A stretch of DNA of 64,000 nt from assembly GCA_003838145.1 (NCBI GenBank), contig QYZZ01000043.1, positions 62,001-126,000 on the forward strand, read 5' to 3'. This DNA comes from Tindallia sp. MSAO_Bac2 (lineage in GTDB: Bacteria; Bacillota; Clostridia; Peptostreptococcales; Tindalliaceae). The notes beneath the pieces are model-generated. The model was not told the DNA's origin and ran no database searches. It worked only from the letters and a program-made list of their open reading frames with translations. A program made the position numbers and the translations under genes. Within the stretch, counting starts at the first letter, position 1. Each line of letters starts with the position of its first letter. This document shows positions 36,803 to 46,457 of this stretch, piece by piece.

Positions 36803-38092
36803 TTATTTTCCGCTCTTCACGATCCATTTTGTGAAATCCTTTATTTCTTTTCCAAACAGTCCTTTAACAATTATTGATTTTTCCTGGTAAAGTATCTGAG
36901 ATACATACCCCACTTTATATAGCTGCTCTAACAAATAAAAACGATTATACGGAAATTCCAGTGTCGCTTCGACGGCCTGTTCACTTAGAATTTCTTTGAT
37001 TTTTTCTGAGAGCATCAGTATATCATCATCGTTTCTGGTGGAAATCCAGCAGGCTGTTGATTTGTTTTGAAATTTAACTGGATTTATTGCAACAAGGTCA
37101 CGCTTATTCATAACATTGATTATTGGAATATGCTGACATTTAAGCCTCGACAGTATTTGACGGGTAGTTTCCTCATGCATTTCTTTGTGTACGGAAGATC
37201 CGTCAATTACATTTATGATCAGGTCTGCATACGTAATTTCATTTAATGTTGAGTGAAATGCTTCTACCAGTTCATGGGGTAGTTTTTTTATGAATCCCAC
37301 CGTATCTAACAATAAAAACTCATACTTATCCGGAAGAACTATGTTGCGAAAGTTTACTTCCAAACTGCTGAAGATCTGGTCAGCATAATATACTTTCTTT
37401 TGATCCTGCTTATTTAAACTGATATTGATAAACGCATTCATTAGTGAGGATTTTCCAGCATTTGTATACCCAACCAGCGCAACCAGGGGCTTTGAACTCA
37501 TGCTTCTTTTTTTTCTTCTTGTCCTGTTCTGAATTTGAATTTTCTTTAGCCTTTCGTTAATACGGGTCATTTCCTGCTTGATATGTCTGCGATCCTGCTC
37601 CAACTTCATTTCCCCGGGTCCTCTTGTACCAATTCCCCCTCTTTGGCGTGACATGTCGATCCCTTTGCCGCGAAGTCTGGGCAACTGATACTGCAGCTCT
37701 GCAAGCCTTACCTGCAGCTTGCCTTCCAAGTTATGTGCTCTTTTAGAAAAAATAGTCAGGATTAAATGAAAGCGATCCAGCACTTCCACTCCAGTTAATT
37801 CTTCAATATGCTGAATCTGAAGAGCATTTAGGGGATCGTTACATATAATTGTATGAATTTCCTGAGCTTTTAACTCTCCAGCTATTTCCGTTAACTTTCC
37901 TCTGCCTATATATGATACAGGGTGTGGGTTTTGTCTTTTTTGTGTGCGTTTATCAACAACTCTGTATCCGCAGGATTCAGCCAGCGATTGCAGTTCTTCC
38001 ATTTCATCCCATATTTGATAGCTTTCAAGTTCACGTTTATACACTCCAAGCAAAATACAAGCCGGATCCTGCAGGTATTTTTCTGCCGACAT
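36803..38092 (-). CDS. hflX: Ribosome-associated GTPase HflX
   Basis: HflX splits or rescues stalled ribosomes. The 429-residue product has the HflX N-terminal domain (LESYQIWDEMEELQSLAES, PVSYIGRGKLTEIA), the family stretch RGGIGTRGPGEMKLEQDRRH, and a G domain (ALVGYTNAGKSSLMNAF, LLDTVGFIKKLPHELVEAF, NKRD). I start at the ATG at 38092 with TGGAGG about 9 bases upstream. It is divergent from the class A PBP gene. Confidence 0.95.
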   Translation of the reverse strand: MSAEKYLQDPACILLGVYKRELESYQIWDEMEELQSLAESCGYRVVDKRTQKRQNPHPVSYIGRGKLTEIAGELKAQEIHTIICNDPLNALQIQHIEELTGVEVLDRFHLILTIFSKRAHNLEGKLQVRLAELQYQLPRLRGKGIDMSRQRGGIGTRGPGEMKLEQDRRHIKQEMTRINERLKKIQIQNRTRRKKRSMSSKPLVALVGYTNAGKSSLMNAFINISLNKQDQKKVYYADQIFSSLEVNFRNIVLPDKYEFLLLDTVGFIKKLPHELVEAFHSTLNEITYADLIINVIDGSSVHKEMHEETTRQILSRLKCQHIPIINVMNKRDLVAINPVKFQNKSTACWISTRNDDDILMLSEKIKEILSEQAVEATLEFPYNRFYLLEQLYKVGYVSQILYQEKSIIVKGLFGKEIKDFTKWIVKSGK

Positions 38093-38240
38093 GGTTCTGA
38101 ACCTCCATTTCAAGGGTTGCGATTAAAACCATATGCAAAATCAGCAACCTTTTCAATTTTCCAGCGTCATGGTATAATGAGCTGTCTTAAATTGTATCAT
38201 AGTTGTGACTATAATTTAGGTTTTTCCGTCATGTTACTTG

Positions 38241-38249
38241 TGGTATAAT
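38241..38249 (+). promoter_or_regulatory. Extended -10 promoter for the class A PBP gene
   Basis: TGGTATAAT matches an extended -10 (TGn plus consensus TATAAT). No good -35 is visible 17-18 bases upstream, which is common for extended -10 promoters. It lies 46 bases before the start codon. Other TATAAT-like sequences near 38173 and 38208 may also act in this divergent 200-base gap. Confidence 0.5.
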
Positions 38250-38294
38250 TTCTGAAACTAAACAAAGAACTGTGAATTATATGGAGGGACGAAT

Positions 38295-41108
38295 ATGTCT
38301 ACAAATGGAAGTTCTTATCAGGAAAGGCGAACTGCCAGAGCCTCCAGTTCCAGGAAGCAAAAGGCCAGAAATTCTGTGTTCCCGAAACTTTTTTGGGGTT
38401 CCGTGATTGCCCTGGTTTTAATTTTCTTTCTGTTAGCTGGAACTGCCGTTGGTGTTGTTACTGGAATTGTCAGGGAAATCGAGCCCATTGACGCAACAAA
38501 TATATACACATTTTTAGATGAAAGCTCATTTATATATGACAAGGATGGTAACATTTTGGAAAAAGTTCAAACGGAAGGTCATCGTGCTATTCTTGATTAT
38601 GACCAAATTCCAGAGCATTTGATCAATGCTTTCATTGCCATTGAAGATGAACGTTTCTGGGACCATAGCGGTGTTGATGTCAAACGGATCTTCGGCGCTT
38701 TTTGGACCAATTTCCGAACCGGATCGCGTCAAGGTGCCAGTACTATAAATCAGCAGCTTGCTAAAATTATTTATTTATCACCAGAACAAACCTATACCCG
38801 AAAAATCAAAGATGCTTATTATGGTATGCAATTGGATCGCCAATTAAGCAAAAAACAAATTCTTGAAGCCTACTTAAATACCATTAACCTTGGAAGCGTA
38901 GCTTTTAGTGGTTCATACAGCGTACAGGCAAATGGAGTTCAGGCTGCTGCCCAGCTATATTTTTCCAAGGATGTGAACGAACTTACAAACGCAGAGGCAG
39001 CTCTGCTGGCTGGCATTGCCAGAAATCCTCGCCGATATTCACCTGTATCCATTCTCAGGAAAGAACAGGTGAATGAAGACCATATTGTTTATTACGATGA
39101 AGATGATGAATACAGCGTAGTTTTCAATCCGGAAACTCTTCCTCGTATGCGTTTGGTCCTTAACAGCATGCATCGTTTAGGGTATCTTGATGACCAGGAA
39201 TACGAAGAAGCTCTGAATCAGGATATTGCAGCAGGCATCGAACCTAATAAATTAAGCGGTGGTGAAATCACTTCCTTTTTTGGAGAACTGGTGCAGCGGG
39301 ATGTATTAGCCGCTCTGGAGAACGCAGGTTATTCAAGCCAGGAAGCCAGTCATATGTTGCAATCTGGGGGGTTATCCATACACAGTACTCTGGATATACG
39401 AATGCAACGAATTTTGGAAGAAGAATATAATAAACCTGAAAATTTCCCCGGAACCCTTCGTGATGCAGATGGAAACTTTATTCTTGATGATCAGGGTAAT
39501 GTCCAACCACAATCATCAATGGTTATTATGGACCAGGAAAGCGGCCAGATTAAAGCTTTGATAGGGGGCAGGATGACTACGGGACATCGTGTATATAATC
39601 GTGCTCTGTCAACAAGACAGCCTGGTTCAGCTATCAAACCCCTGGCTGCATATACGCCTGCAGTAGATCTTGGCATGACTGCCGCAACGGTAATAGATGA
39701 CGTGCCTGCATATCTTAATCCTCAGGCGCCAAACACTTCCTGGCCAAGAAATCATTATAACAGTTTTTATGGGTTAATGACTATGAGAGAAGCACTTCGG
39801 GTTTCCAGTAATGTTGCTGCTGTTAAATTTGCGGAAAAACTGGGGGAATATGACGACAGGCCACAATTTGCTGTAATGTTTGATTATATGGAGCGTATGG
39901 GCATCACATCGCTTGTTGGTAGCGATAATCCGGTAATACGGAATGGCCGTACTTCAACTGACGAAAACTATTCCATGGTGCTGGGGGGTATGACTCGTGG
40001 TGTTTCCCCAATGGAAATGACTGGAGCTTTTGCAACGCTTGCAAATAAAGGGGTTTACACTAAACCTGTTACCTTTACTGAAGTCTATGACAGGAGAGGA
40101 AACCTTATACTTGAAAACCGCCCAGAAAGGAACCGGGTTGTATCTGACCAGGTAGCTTACGTAATGACTGACCTGCTGCGAGATGTTGTTTCATCCGGAA
40201 CCGGTTCAAGAGCACGTTTGGATCAAGGCAACAACCAAATACCAGTTGCAGGAAAAACCGGTACAACCAATGATCAGAAGGATGCCTGGTTCGTTGGCTA
40301 CACACCTTATTACACAGGTGGTGTCTGGATTGGCCATGATTTACCTGAAAAACTTCAGCAGGGAAGCAGAATGGCTGCTGAATTATGGCAAACGGTTATG
40401 GCCCGCGTCCACGAAGGGCATGAGCCAAGAAATTTTGAAAGTCCCGATAACATGATCAGAGTTAATATTTGTACTAAGTCCGGTAAACTGCCAACAGAGT
40501 ATTGTTCTTTGGATCCCCGTGGCAGCACGGTTCGGTCTGAATTATTCATCAGTGGCACCCAGCCAACCTCATATTGCGAAGTTCATGTGGAAGCTGATAT
40601 TCATGCTCCTTCAGGCAAACTGGCAAATGAACAAACTCCACCCCACGAAATTGAGACCAGAATATTTACTCAGCGTGAAGTTCCATATTATCCGGAAGAG
40701 CACAATGGAATTGTGCCGGGTGATTGGGAGTATGAACTTCCAAGAGAAGAATACGACCCTTACGAGGATAGTACTGATGGAACAATTTATGATCCAGACT
40801 TTGACTATGACCCGGATGGCTCCTTTAGAGACGATGAAGAATCAGATGCCAATGATACAATTAGTAATGATGATTCATCTCCGGTTTCCAGCCGGACTCT
40901 CAGGACACCTCCATTAGATGCCGAAGGATCAGTTGAACTATCCTTGTACCGTATTGACGAAGGGCATAGAGTTTTGTTGGAGGTACGGACACATAACATG
41001 GAGCAGAATGGCGAAACTGCAGAATTTCGCATTACTGGAAGTGGAACGCAAAAATATGAAATCGAGGTTAATGGAAATGTTGCCTATTCAACAACTGTTG
41101 ACTTTTAA
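38295..41108 (+). CDS. Class A penicillin-binding protein (PBP1A type) with long acidic tail
   Basis: This is a bifunctional peptidoglycan glycosyltransferase and transpeptidase. A basic cytoplasmic N-terminus and one membrane anchor (residues 30-58) lead to a family-51 glycosyltransferase domain (E117 in IEDERFWDHSGVD; GASTINQQLAK). The transpeptidase has S445-A-I-K448, S504-S-N506 and K654-T-G. After about residue 730 comes a Pro/Asp/Glu/Ser-rich stretch and a small beta-like C-terminal end, about 200 residues in all, beyond the enzyme domains. The start is behind GGAGGG. mogA follows 11 bases later. Confidence 0.94.
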   Translation: MSTNGSSYQERRTARASSSRKQKARNSVFPKLFWGSVIALVLIFFLLAGTAVGVVTGIVREIEPIDATNIYTFLDESSFIYDKDGNILEKVQTEGHRAILDYDQIPEHLINAFIAIEDERFWDHSGVDVKRIFGAFWTNFRTGSRQGASTINQQLAKIIYLSPEQTYTRKIKDAYYGMQLDRQLSKKQILEAYLNTINLGSVAFSGSYSVQANGVQAAAQLYFSKDVNELTNAEAALLAGIARNPRRYSPVSILRKEQVNEDHIVYYDEDDEYSVVFNPETLPRMRLVLNSMHRLGYLDDQEYEEALNQDIAAGIEPNKLSGGEITSFFGELVQRDVLAALENAGYSSQEASHMLQSGGLSIHSTLDIRMQRILEEEYNKPENFPGTLRDADGNFILDDQGNVQPQSSMVIMDQESGQIKALIGGRMTTGHRVYNRALSTRQPGSAIKPLAAYTPAVDLGMTAATVIDDVPAYLNPQAPNTSWPRNHYNSFYGLMTMREALRVSSNVAAVKFAEKLGEYDDRPQFAVMFDYMERMGITSLVGSDNPVIRNGRTSTDENYSMVLGGMTRGVSPMEMTGAFATLANKGVYTKPVTFTEVYDRRGNLILENRPERNRVVSDQVAYVMTDLLRDVVSSGTGSRARLDQGNNQIPVAGKTGTTNDQKDAWFVGYTPYYTGGVWIGHDLPEKLQQGSRMAAELWQTVMARVHEGHEPRNFESPDNMIRVNICTKSGKLPTEYCSLDPRGSTVRSELFISGTQPTSYCEVHVEADIHAPSGKLANEQTPPHEIETRIFTQREVPYYPEEHNGIVPGDWEYELPREEYDPYEDSTDGTIYDPDFDYDPDGSFRDDEESDANDTISNDDSSPVSSRTLRTPPLDAEGSVELSLYRIDEGHRVLLEVRTHNMEQNGETAEFRITGSGTQKYEIEVNGNVAYSTTVDF

Positions 41109-41119
41109 GGAGGAATCAT

Positions 41120-41617
41120 ATGTTTACTGTAGGGGTAATTACTGCCAGTGATAAGGGGGCTGCAGGAACACGAATTGATGAAAGCGGGCCTGCCATTGAA
41201 TCTTTTATGGATCAGCTGGGTGGTATCGTGAAACAATATACCGTAGTACCGGATGAAAGAAAGGCACTTGCTAATGAAATGATTCGAATGTGTGATGATG
41301 AATGCCTTGATCTGGTCATTACTACAGGTGGTACTGGTTTTTCTAAACGTGATGTTACACCGGAAGCAACCATGGATATCATCCAGAGAGTTATCCCCGG
41401 TTTCACTGAGTTGATACGTATGAAAAGTTTTGAAAAGAATCCCAGATCTGTCCTTTCAAGGGCAGTGTCTGGTATTAGAGGGCAGACAATTGTTATAAAT
41501 CTGCCAGGCAGTCCAAGGGGAGTGGTGGAAGCACTGGATATCATTAAACCTTCCCTGCTGCATGGGGTTGAAATATTAAAGGGCACTGCCAGCGAATGCG
41601 GTCATAGCCACCAATAA
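41120..41617 (+). CDS. mogA: Molybdopterin adenylyltransferase MogA-type protein
   Basis: MogA adenylylates molybdopterin before metal insertion. The 165-residue MPT-binding fold shows VITASDKGAAGTRIDESGP, DLVITTGGTGFSKRDVTPEA and the INLPGSPRGVVEAL segment. It is downstream of the PBP gene and convergent with moaC, separated by a bidirectional terminator. The formate dehydrogenase in this window needs the pterin cofactor. Confidence 0.93.
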   Translation: MFTVGVITASDKGAAGTRIDESGPAIESFMDQLGGIVKQYTVVPDERKALANEMIRMCDDECLDLVITTGGTGFSKRDVTPEATMDIIQRVIPGFTELIRMKSFEKNPRSVLSRAVSGIRGQTIVINLPGSPRGVVEALDIIKPSLLHGVEILKGTASECGHSHQ

Positions 41618-41620
41618 AAG

Positions 41621-41656
41621 AAATCACCTGAATCATATTTGATTCAGGTGATTTTT
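41621..41656. terminator. Bidirectional rho-independent terminator between mogA and moaC
   Basis: A perfect 14-bp stem (AAATCACCTGAATC with GATTCAGGTGATTT) with a six-base loop is followed by Ts on the plus strand. On the minus strand the stem ends TTT and runs into mixed sequence. It serves two convergent genes. Confidence 0.88.
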
Positions 41657-41658
41657 AA

Positions 41659-42159
41659 TTATTCTTCCAACATACTTTCATATCCGGCTCTCACATAATC
41701 TCCGGATTTCCCTCCAGTTTTTTTGAGTAGTTTAATATCAGATATTTCCATTTCCCGATCGATTGCTTTGCACATATCATAAATGGTTAAAGCCGCCACA
41801 GATACAGCTGTCAGGGCTTCCATTTCAACACCTGTTTTTCCTGTAGTTCTGACTGTAGCAAATATATCAATTTTATTGTTGTTTTCATCAACTTCAAACT
41901 CAACATCAGCACCGGTCAGAAAGATGTTGTGACACATCGGAATCAGATCGCTGGTATTTTTTGCTGCCATAATTCCTGCAACTTGTGCCACTGCAAGAAC
42001 ATCGCCTTTCTTTATTTCCTGATCCATAATCCTCCGAAGCGTCTCCTGCTTCATGGAAATGCTGGCATAAGTAACTGCCTCACGTTGAGTGTTTAATTTA
42101 TGTCCCACTTCTACCATATTCGCTCTTCCACTTTTGTTAAAATGCGTTAATTCTGACAT
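41659..42159 (-). CDS. moaC: Cyclic pyranopterin monophosphate synthase MoaC
   Basis: MoaC completes the first step of molybdenum-cofactor synthesis from GTP. The 166-residue product contains the substrate-contact segments [31 protein letters not shown] (usually CHP; here CHN), [18 protein letters not shown] and YDMCKAIDR. It overlaps the thiI end by 13 bases, so the two are translationally linked. Confidence 0.94.
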   Translation of the reverse strand: MSELTHFNKSGRANMVEVGHKLNTQREAVTYASISMKQETLRRIMDQEIKKGDVLAVAQVAGIMAAKNTSDLIPMCHNIFLTGADVEFEVDENNNKIDIFATVRTTGKTGVEMEALTAVSVAALTIYDMCKAIDREMEISDIKLLKKTGGKSGDYVRAGYESMLEE

Positions 42160-43352
42160 TCATAGACCTCCTTATTCGTATCATCTTTGATCCATTCGAC
42201 TTCAGCTTTATTGTATAATTCCTCAGTTAAAGCTTCTAGATCCAGCAATTTTTCTGACTGTATGATTCGGTCGACACGTGGTTTTGTAACAGGTTTCTTT
42301 GGCAGAAACACAGTGCAGCAATCTTCAAAAGGCAAAATCGAGGTGTTGTATGTGTCAATTTTTCGTGCAATTTCTATAATTTCCTGTTTATCCATTGCTA
42401 TTAGTGGTCTTAAAACAGGTAGTGTAACCGACTCGTTGGTTGTTCGTATGCTTTGAATCGTCTGGCTGGCAACCTGTCCCAGTGATTCACCCGTAATCAA
42501 GGCATCACATCCATGTTCTAATGCCAGTTTTTCAGCCAGTCGCGTCATCATTCTTCTCACCAGTATTGTCCCTTCCGATTCCGGGCAGCATTCTACTACG
42601 GCCTGTTGGAATGGAAGTATATTGATTGAGAATAGCTGAATAGGACCGCAGTAGTTTGTTAGTTTTTCTGCCAAATCAACAACTTTTTCATAGGCTCTTT
42701 GGCTTGTATACGGATAACTGTGGAAATGAACTGCTTTAAGCAAAACCCCTCTTTTGGCTACCATCCATCCCGCAACAGGACTGTCTATTCCTCCCGAAAG
42801 CAATAGCATTGCTTTACCATTGCTACCTCTGGGCAGACCACCAATGCCTCGTTCACGGTCACTAAAAACATATGCTTTTTCCTTGACTTCAACATAAATT
42901 GTTACCTCCGGATTGTGTACATCAACCTGAAGATCCTGGATTGCGTGTAATAAAAAACCTCCTATTAAATGACTGATTTCCTGTGAGTTTATCGGATAAT
43001 TTTTATCAGTTCTTTTAGACTCAACTTTAAAGGTTTTAAAGGATTGATTGTTTTTTAATTCTTTCATTTCTTCTAAAGCTGCCATTTTAATGCTCTCAAT
43101 ATCCTGGTCAACCACTGAAGCAATGGAAATCAGATCCACGCCAAAGACATGTTTTAATCGGTTTATAATGCCTTGATTGTATCCTTCTTCAACAGGTATA
43201 TAGATCCGATTGTGTTTTTTATGAATTTTATAATAGCCGTATGGCTTAAGGCAACGGTATATGTCACTCATTAACTTGTCCTCAAACATTTTCCTGTTTT
43301 TTCCTTTTAAAACCGTTTCCCCACTTCGAATAATTATTTGCTTTTCAGTCAT
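42147..43352 (-). CDS. thiI: tRNA 4-thiouridine sulfurtransferase ThiI
   Basis: ThiI moves persulfide sulfur to U8 of tRNA and, in some organisms, to thiamine synthesis. The 401-residue product has an N-terminal ferredoxin-like domain, a THUMP domain (residues about 60-165) and a PP-loop ATPase domain ([21 protein letters not shown]). The rhodanese extension found in E. coli ThiI is absent, as in Bacillus, where a dedicated cysteine desulfurase supplies sulfur. Exactly such a gene lies 4 bases upstream. Confidence 0.95.
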   Translation of the reverse strand: MTEKQIIIRSGETVLKGKNRKMFEDKLMSDIYRCLKPYGYYKIHKKHNRIYIPVEEGYNQGIINRLKHVFGVDLISIASVVDQDIESIKMAALEEMKELKNNQSFKTFKVESKRTDKNYPINSQEISHLIGGFLLHAIQDLQVDVHNPEVTIYVEVKEKAYVFSDRERGIGGLPRGSNGKAMLLLSGGIDSPVAGWMVAKRGVLLKAVHFHSYPYTSQRAYEKVVDLAEKLTNYCGPIQLFSINILPFQQAVVECCPESEGTILVRRMMTRLAEKLALEHGCDALITGESLGQVASQTIQSIRTTNESVTLPVLRPLIAMDKQEIIEIARKIDTYNTSILPFEDCCTVFLPKKPVTKPRVDRIIQSEKLLDLEALTEELYNKAEVEWIKDDTNKEVYECQN

Positions 43353-43356
43353 TCAT

Positions 43357-44523
43357 TCACCTCTTCACCCATTTTCTGATTCGTTTCACATGCTTTTCAA
43401 GCATATCTGTCAAGTATTTTATTTCATTCTCAGACATCATTTCATCAAAGCTTATTCTCAAGGCTCCCTCAGCCCAATCGGGTGAAATATGCATCGCTTT
43501 GAGCACGTGGCTTATACTTTCATTTTTAGAGTTACATGCAGATCCAGAAGAGAGATAAATGCCTTCCGATTCAAGAGAACGTAATAGCACTTCGCTTTTT
43601 ACATCTTTAAACGCTATCATCAGAATCCCTGGCAGCTGACTTCTTTTTGAGCCAATAACATAAAAATCAGTGATTTTACTTCTGATTTGCTCAATTATAT
43701 TTCTTCTGATATCAAATCGAACCATATTTTTTTTCTCAATGTTGTCATGGGCAATCATAACTGACTTTTCAAAACCAATTAAAGCTGGCGTGTTTTCAGT
43801 GCCCGACCGTTTTCCATGCTCCTGGCCACCACCATGAAGTAGCGGCAAAATTTTGTTTGGTTCTTTCACCCAAAGAGCTCCAATCCCTCTGGGTCCTTTA
43901 AGCTTATGGGAGCTTATGCTGAAAGCGTCTACCAGTGCCAGCAGATTATGAACTGGTATTTTCCCAAAAGACTGAGATCCATCAACATGTATGAAAGCTT
44001 GGGGTGATTTTTGTTTTATTAGTCTTATAGCTTGCTCCAATGGCTGTATTATTCCTGTTTCATTGTTTGCGTGGATCAGAGAAACAAAAGCAAGGTTTTC
44101 CTGTTCATGATTCAAAATATCTTCCAAATGATCCAGAGATATTTCCCCACTGATTTTTTCAGTTTTCAATAAACGTACCTTGTCAGGCTGTGACGACCAA
44201 TATTTTATTGGTTCCAGCACAGAATTATGCTCGATAGATGTTGTTAAAAAACTTTGGTTCTTTCCTGTTTTCCTTGTCAGTTGACTAAAAATAATCTGGT
44301 TGTTTGACTCAGTTCCTCCTGAAGTAAGAATGAGATTTTCTGGTTTTCCTGCCAAAAATGATAAAATATTCTTTTTTGCCTGCTTACTTCGCTTTTCCAC
44401 TTGGATACCAAAGTCATGGGCTGATGAAGGGTTTGCATAAAGATTTTTATATGCATCAACCATAGCATCCAGTGATTCATTTAATATAGGCGAAGTTGCA
44501 GCATGGTCTAAATATAACTCCAT
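43357..44523 (-). CDS. Cysteine desulfurase (NifS/IscS family, ThiI partner)
   Basis: This is a PLP enzyme that takes sulfur from cysteine as an enzyme persulfide. The 388-residue product starts MELYLDHAATSPILNESL and has the PLP lysine in SISSHKLKGPRGIGALW near residue 204 and the sulfur-accepting Cys in YLSSGSACNSKNES. Its 4-base spacing from thiI matches the NifZ-ThiI pairing of Firmicutes. It might also supply selenium or Fe-S assembly, since no other desulfurase is in view. Confidence 0.92.
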   Translation of the reverse strand: MELYLDHAATSPILNESLDAMVDAYKNLYANPSSAHDFGIQVEKRSKQAKKNILSFLAGKPENLILTSGGTESNNQIIFSQLTRKTGKNQSFLTTSIEHNSVLEPIKYWSSQPDKVRLLKTEKISGEISLDHLEDILNHEQENLAFVSLIHANNETGIIQPLEQAIRLIKQKSPQAFIHVDGSQSFGKIPVHNLLALVDAFSISSHKLKGPRGIGALWVKEPNKILPLLHGGGQEHGKRSGTENTPALIGFEKSVMIAHDNIEKKNMVRFDIRRNIIEQIRSKITDFYVIGSKRSQLPGILMIAFKDVKSEVLLRSLESEGIYLSSGSACNSKNESISHVLKAMHISPDWAEGALRISFDEMMSENEIKYLTDMLEKHVKRIRKWVKR

Positions 44524-44591
44524 GGTCTTGCTCCTTTATACTTACTTGAGTCTTCGGTCGTAACCGATAACCAACATCATAACGAAAATCA

Positions 44592-44629
44592 CCAAAAATG
44601 TAAAGCAGCTACCTTATCAGCAGCTGCTT
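44592..44629 (-). terminator. Terminator-like hairpin at the end of the SLH protein gene
   Basis: AAGCAGCT and AGCTGCTT pair over eight bases around an 11-base loop, overlapping the last codons and stop. On the minus strand TTTACATTTTTGG follows, a slightly interrupted T run, so it is a plausible but imperfect terminator. Confidence 0.5.
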
Positions 44630-46018
44630 CTGAATCGCTTTAATTTTATCATTTATGGCTTCCTGCTCTGCTGATGTTGTTATCAGTTCCCGGGATAAGT
44701 TTCGAAGTTCTTCAAGTAACGTCAATGTCTCTTCTATGCTTTGATGTTGAAGTGCTAGGTAAATCCGATTTTGAATCACTTTGCCAATAATCTCAGCATC
44801 CTTTGTTTTTTCCAAAACCCTTTGATATGTTTTGTCTGCAAGCTCCCAGCGCTGTTGTTGACGATAGTGCTCACCCAATAAATCAGCTGCTCTCAATATC
44901 TCTCTTTCATTATTTATCTCTCGTATATATTCTTCGGCAGCTTCCCGAAAGAGTTCCGGTGTTGATAGATTATGTGTCTTTTCGAAAAAATCCGCCATTC
45001 CATCAATATCTGCTTCCGTCAAAGATAAATAATACCGGGTCGCTTCATCTGCAAGTTTTTGCTTTTCTAATACTGTTAAATCCTCATCATATTTTATTAA
45101 ATAATAATTAATACCTAATTGATTAGCGTAATCATTGTTTTTAAGTTTCCAGAGCGTCTGTATCGGATATGAATCATATAAATTACGTTCTTCATAGGGT
45201 ATAAAGCCAATAATGCTAATATATTCCAAAGACGTTACGGCATCAATAAACTGCCTGTGTGATTCCTGGCTTATATTTGTTTTTGCAACAGCTTTTTCAA
45301 AAATTGGATAACCGACTATTTCTGATTCATGAAGTGCTGCCGGTGATAGATAATCCTCTTTAAGGTATGACAGTTCATCAAATATTTTTTTTGCTAAGGC
45401 TGATGCTTCTGCCCTGGTTATGGATGAGTCGGGTCTAAAGCTGCCATCCGGGAATCCTCTAATAATACCGCGTATTGTCAGTTCTCTGATTAACTGGGTA
45501 TTTGAATCCAACTCATCTAAGTCCCATAGTTGGTTTGATTCTGATTGTACCACGTCAATTGCTGGTGGCAGTATTGCATAGCTTAAAAGGGCCGCTTCAT
45601 ATCTGCTAATTCTTTTGTCTGGCTCAAATAACGGAGGAGAGAATAAATCATTCATACCGATACTGTTATGATTGATACCTTCTATGCTTTGATGAACGCT
45701 TAAAATATGAGAATAAGCCCAATGACTTGCATCCAAATCCCTGTATGCAATAGAAGATCCAGTTCGCTGCGGATATGGATCATTTGCCAGATCAAGCAGT
45801 TTATTAATCATCGTTAAATATTCTGCCCTTGTTATCGTATTTTCCGGCCGAAAAGTTCCATCCGGATATCCGATAAAAACCGGATAGTCAAAGGTTGCCC
45901 AAAAAATATGATCATCTGCCCAGTGGCCTTGAGTATCGCTGAATAAACCATAGGATTGAATTGGTGTTGTCATAAGGATTATCAGCAGGATATATATCAA
46001 TAACCGCTTGTTCATCAA
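44609..46018 (-). CDS. S-layer homology (SLH) domain protein with helical C-terminal region
   Basis: This is a secreted 469-residue protein with a signal peptide (LLIYILLIILMTTPIQSYG) and three SLH domains: HWADDHIFWATF...GYPDGTFRPENTITRAEYL, SHWAYSHILSVH...RISRYEAALLSYAIL and a third with IIRGFPDGSFRPDSSITRAE. SLH triplets bind pyruvylated wall polymers. The C-terminal half is helical and repeat-like, perhaps TPR-type (RQQQRWELADKTYQRVLEKT). Its partner is unknown. Confidence 0.88.
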   Translation of the reverse strand: MMNKRLLIYILLIILMTTPIQSYGLFSDTQGHWADDHIFWATFDYPVFIGYPDGTFRPENTITRAEYLTMINKLLDLANDPYPQRTGSSIAYRDLDASHWAYSHILSVHQSIEGINHNSIGMNDLFSPPLFEPDKRISRYEAALLSYAILPPAIDVVQSESNQLWDLDELDSNTQLIRELTIRGIIRGFPDGSFRPDSSITRAEASALAKKIFDELSYLKEDYLSPAALHESEIVGYPIFEKAVAKTNISQESHRQFIDAVTSLEYISIIGFIPYEERNLYDSYPIQTLWKLKNNDYANQLGINYYLIKYDEDLTVLEKQKLADEATRYYLSLTEADIDGMADFFEKTHNLSTPELFREAAEEYIREINNEREILRAADLLGEHYRQQQRWELADKTYQRVLEKTKDAEIIGKVIQNRIYLALQHQSIEETLTLLEELRNLSRELITTSAEQEAINDKIKAIQKQLLIR

Positions 46019-46042
46019 ACCCCTCCATCATTAATATTATGT

Positions 46043-46360
46043 TCATTCCTCTTTATAATACCCTCCACAAAGGCAAATGGTTTCAGGATCGAAGGCATAA
46101 ATATTATTTTGCCACAAAAACTTCTTGATTCCGATTTTTAGTATTTTACCTCCATACTTCATTTCTCGATGGACATATAAATTAACTCCATTAATTTTTA
46201 ACAAATTATAATTATCTGTCTGCCTGGGTTGTTTTCCTTTGACCAAAGGTATTCGGGGAGCTGCTCAACAATATTTGCGTGTTTCTTTCTCTATTGTTAA
46301 ATTTTTTTTACTTTGCTTATGCATGAATTTAATTAGCGAATCTGTCAGTTCAATTTCCAT
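46043..46360 (-). CDS. HesB/IscA-like small selenoprotein (in-frame TGA read as Sec)
   Basis: The full frame starts at an ATG at 46360 with AGGAGG seven bases upstream and runs 105 residues through TGA at 46267-46265 (codon 32). The product begins MEIELTDSLIKFMHKQS, has YC-U-AAPRIP at residues 30-37, INGVNLYVHREMKYGGK in the middle and ICLCGG at the end. The C31-U32 plus C96-x-C98 layout mirrors the three cysteines of A-type Fe-S carriers. HesB-like selenoproteins are a known class in anaerobes. A SECIS-like hairpin with a GGUC loop follows the TGA. Its neighbours are an SLH gene downstream and a divergent nitrilase. The biochemical role is unknown. Confidence 0.87.
46236..46267 (-). promoter_or_regulatory. 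UGA(Sec) and SECIS hairpin of the HesB-like selenoprotein gene
   Basis: TGA lies at 46267-46265. Fifteen bases later the minus strand has CCTTT-GGTC-AAAGG (46249-46236), a 5-bp stem with a GGUC loop. The same GGUC apical motif is found in the fdhF element of this window, in a similar position. Confidence 0.75.
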
Positions 46361-46457
46361 TATATGGCCTCCTGCACATTATAGTTGCCCAGTTGCATCA
46401 CTTAGTATACCCGTGCGTACGACTTAAATAACCGGTTATCGATAAGTTTTTTTGTAA

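Noticed and set aside
46043-46246. A free-standing 67-residue protein beginning at a GTG after the TGA
   Set aside because: No ribosome site supports that start, and the upstream 31 codons plus TGA and hairpin form a convincing selenoprotein gene.
46361-46406. TATAAT (46383-46378) as the promoter of the HesB-like selenoprotein gene
   Set aside because: Transcription would start inside the ribosome site and no -35 is seen, so it is probably chance.
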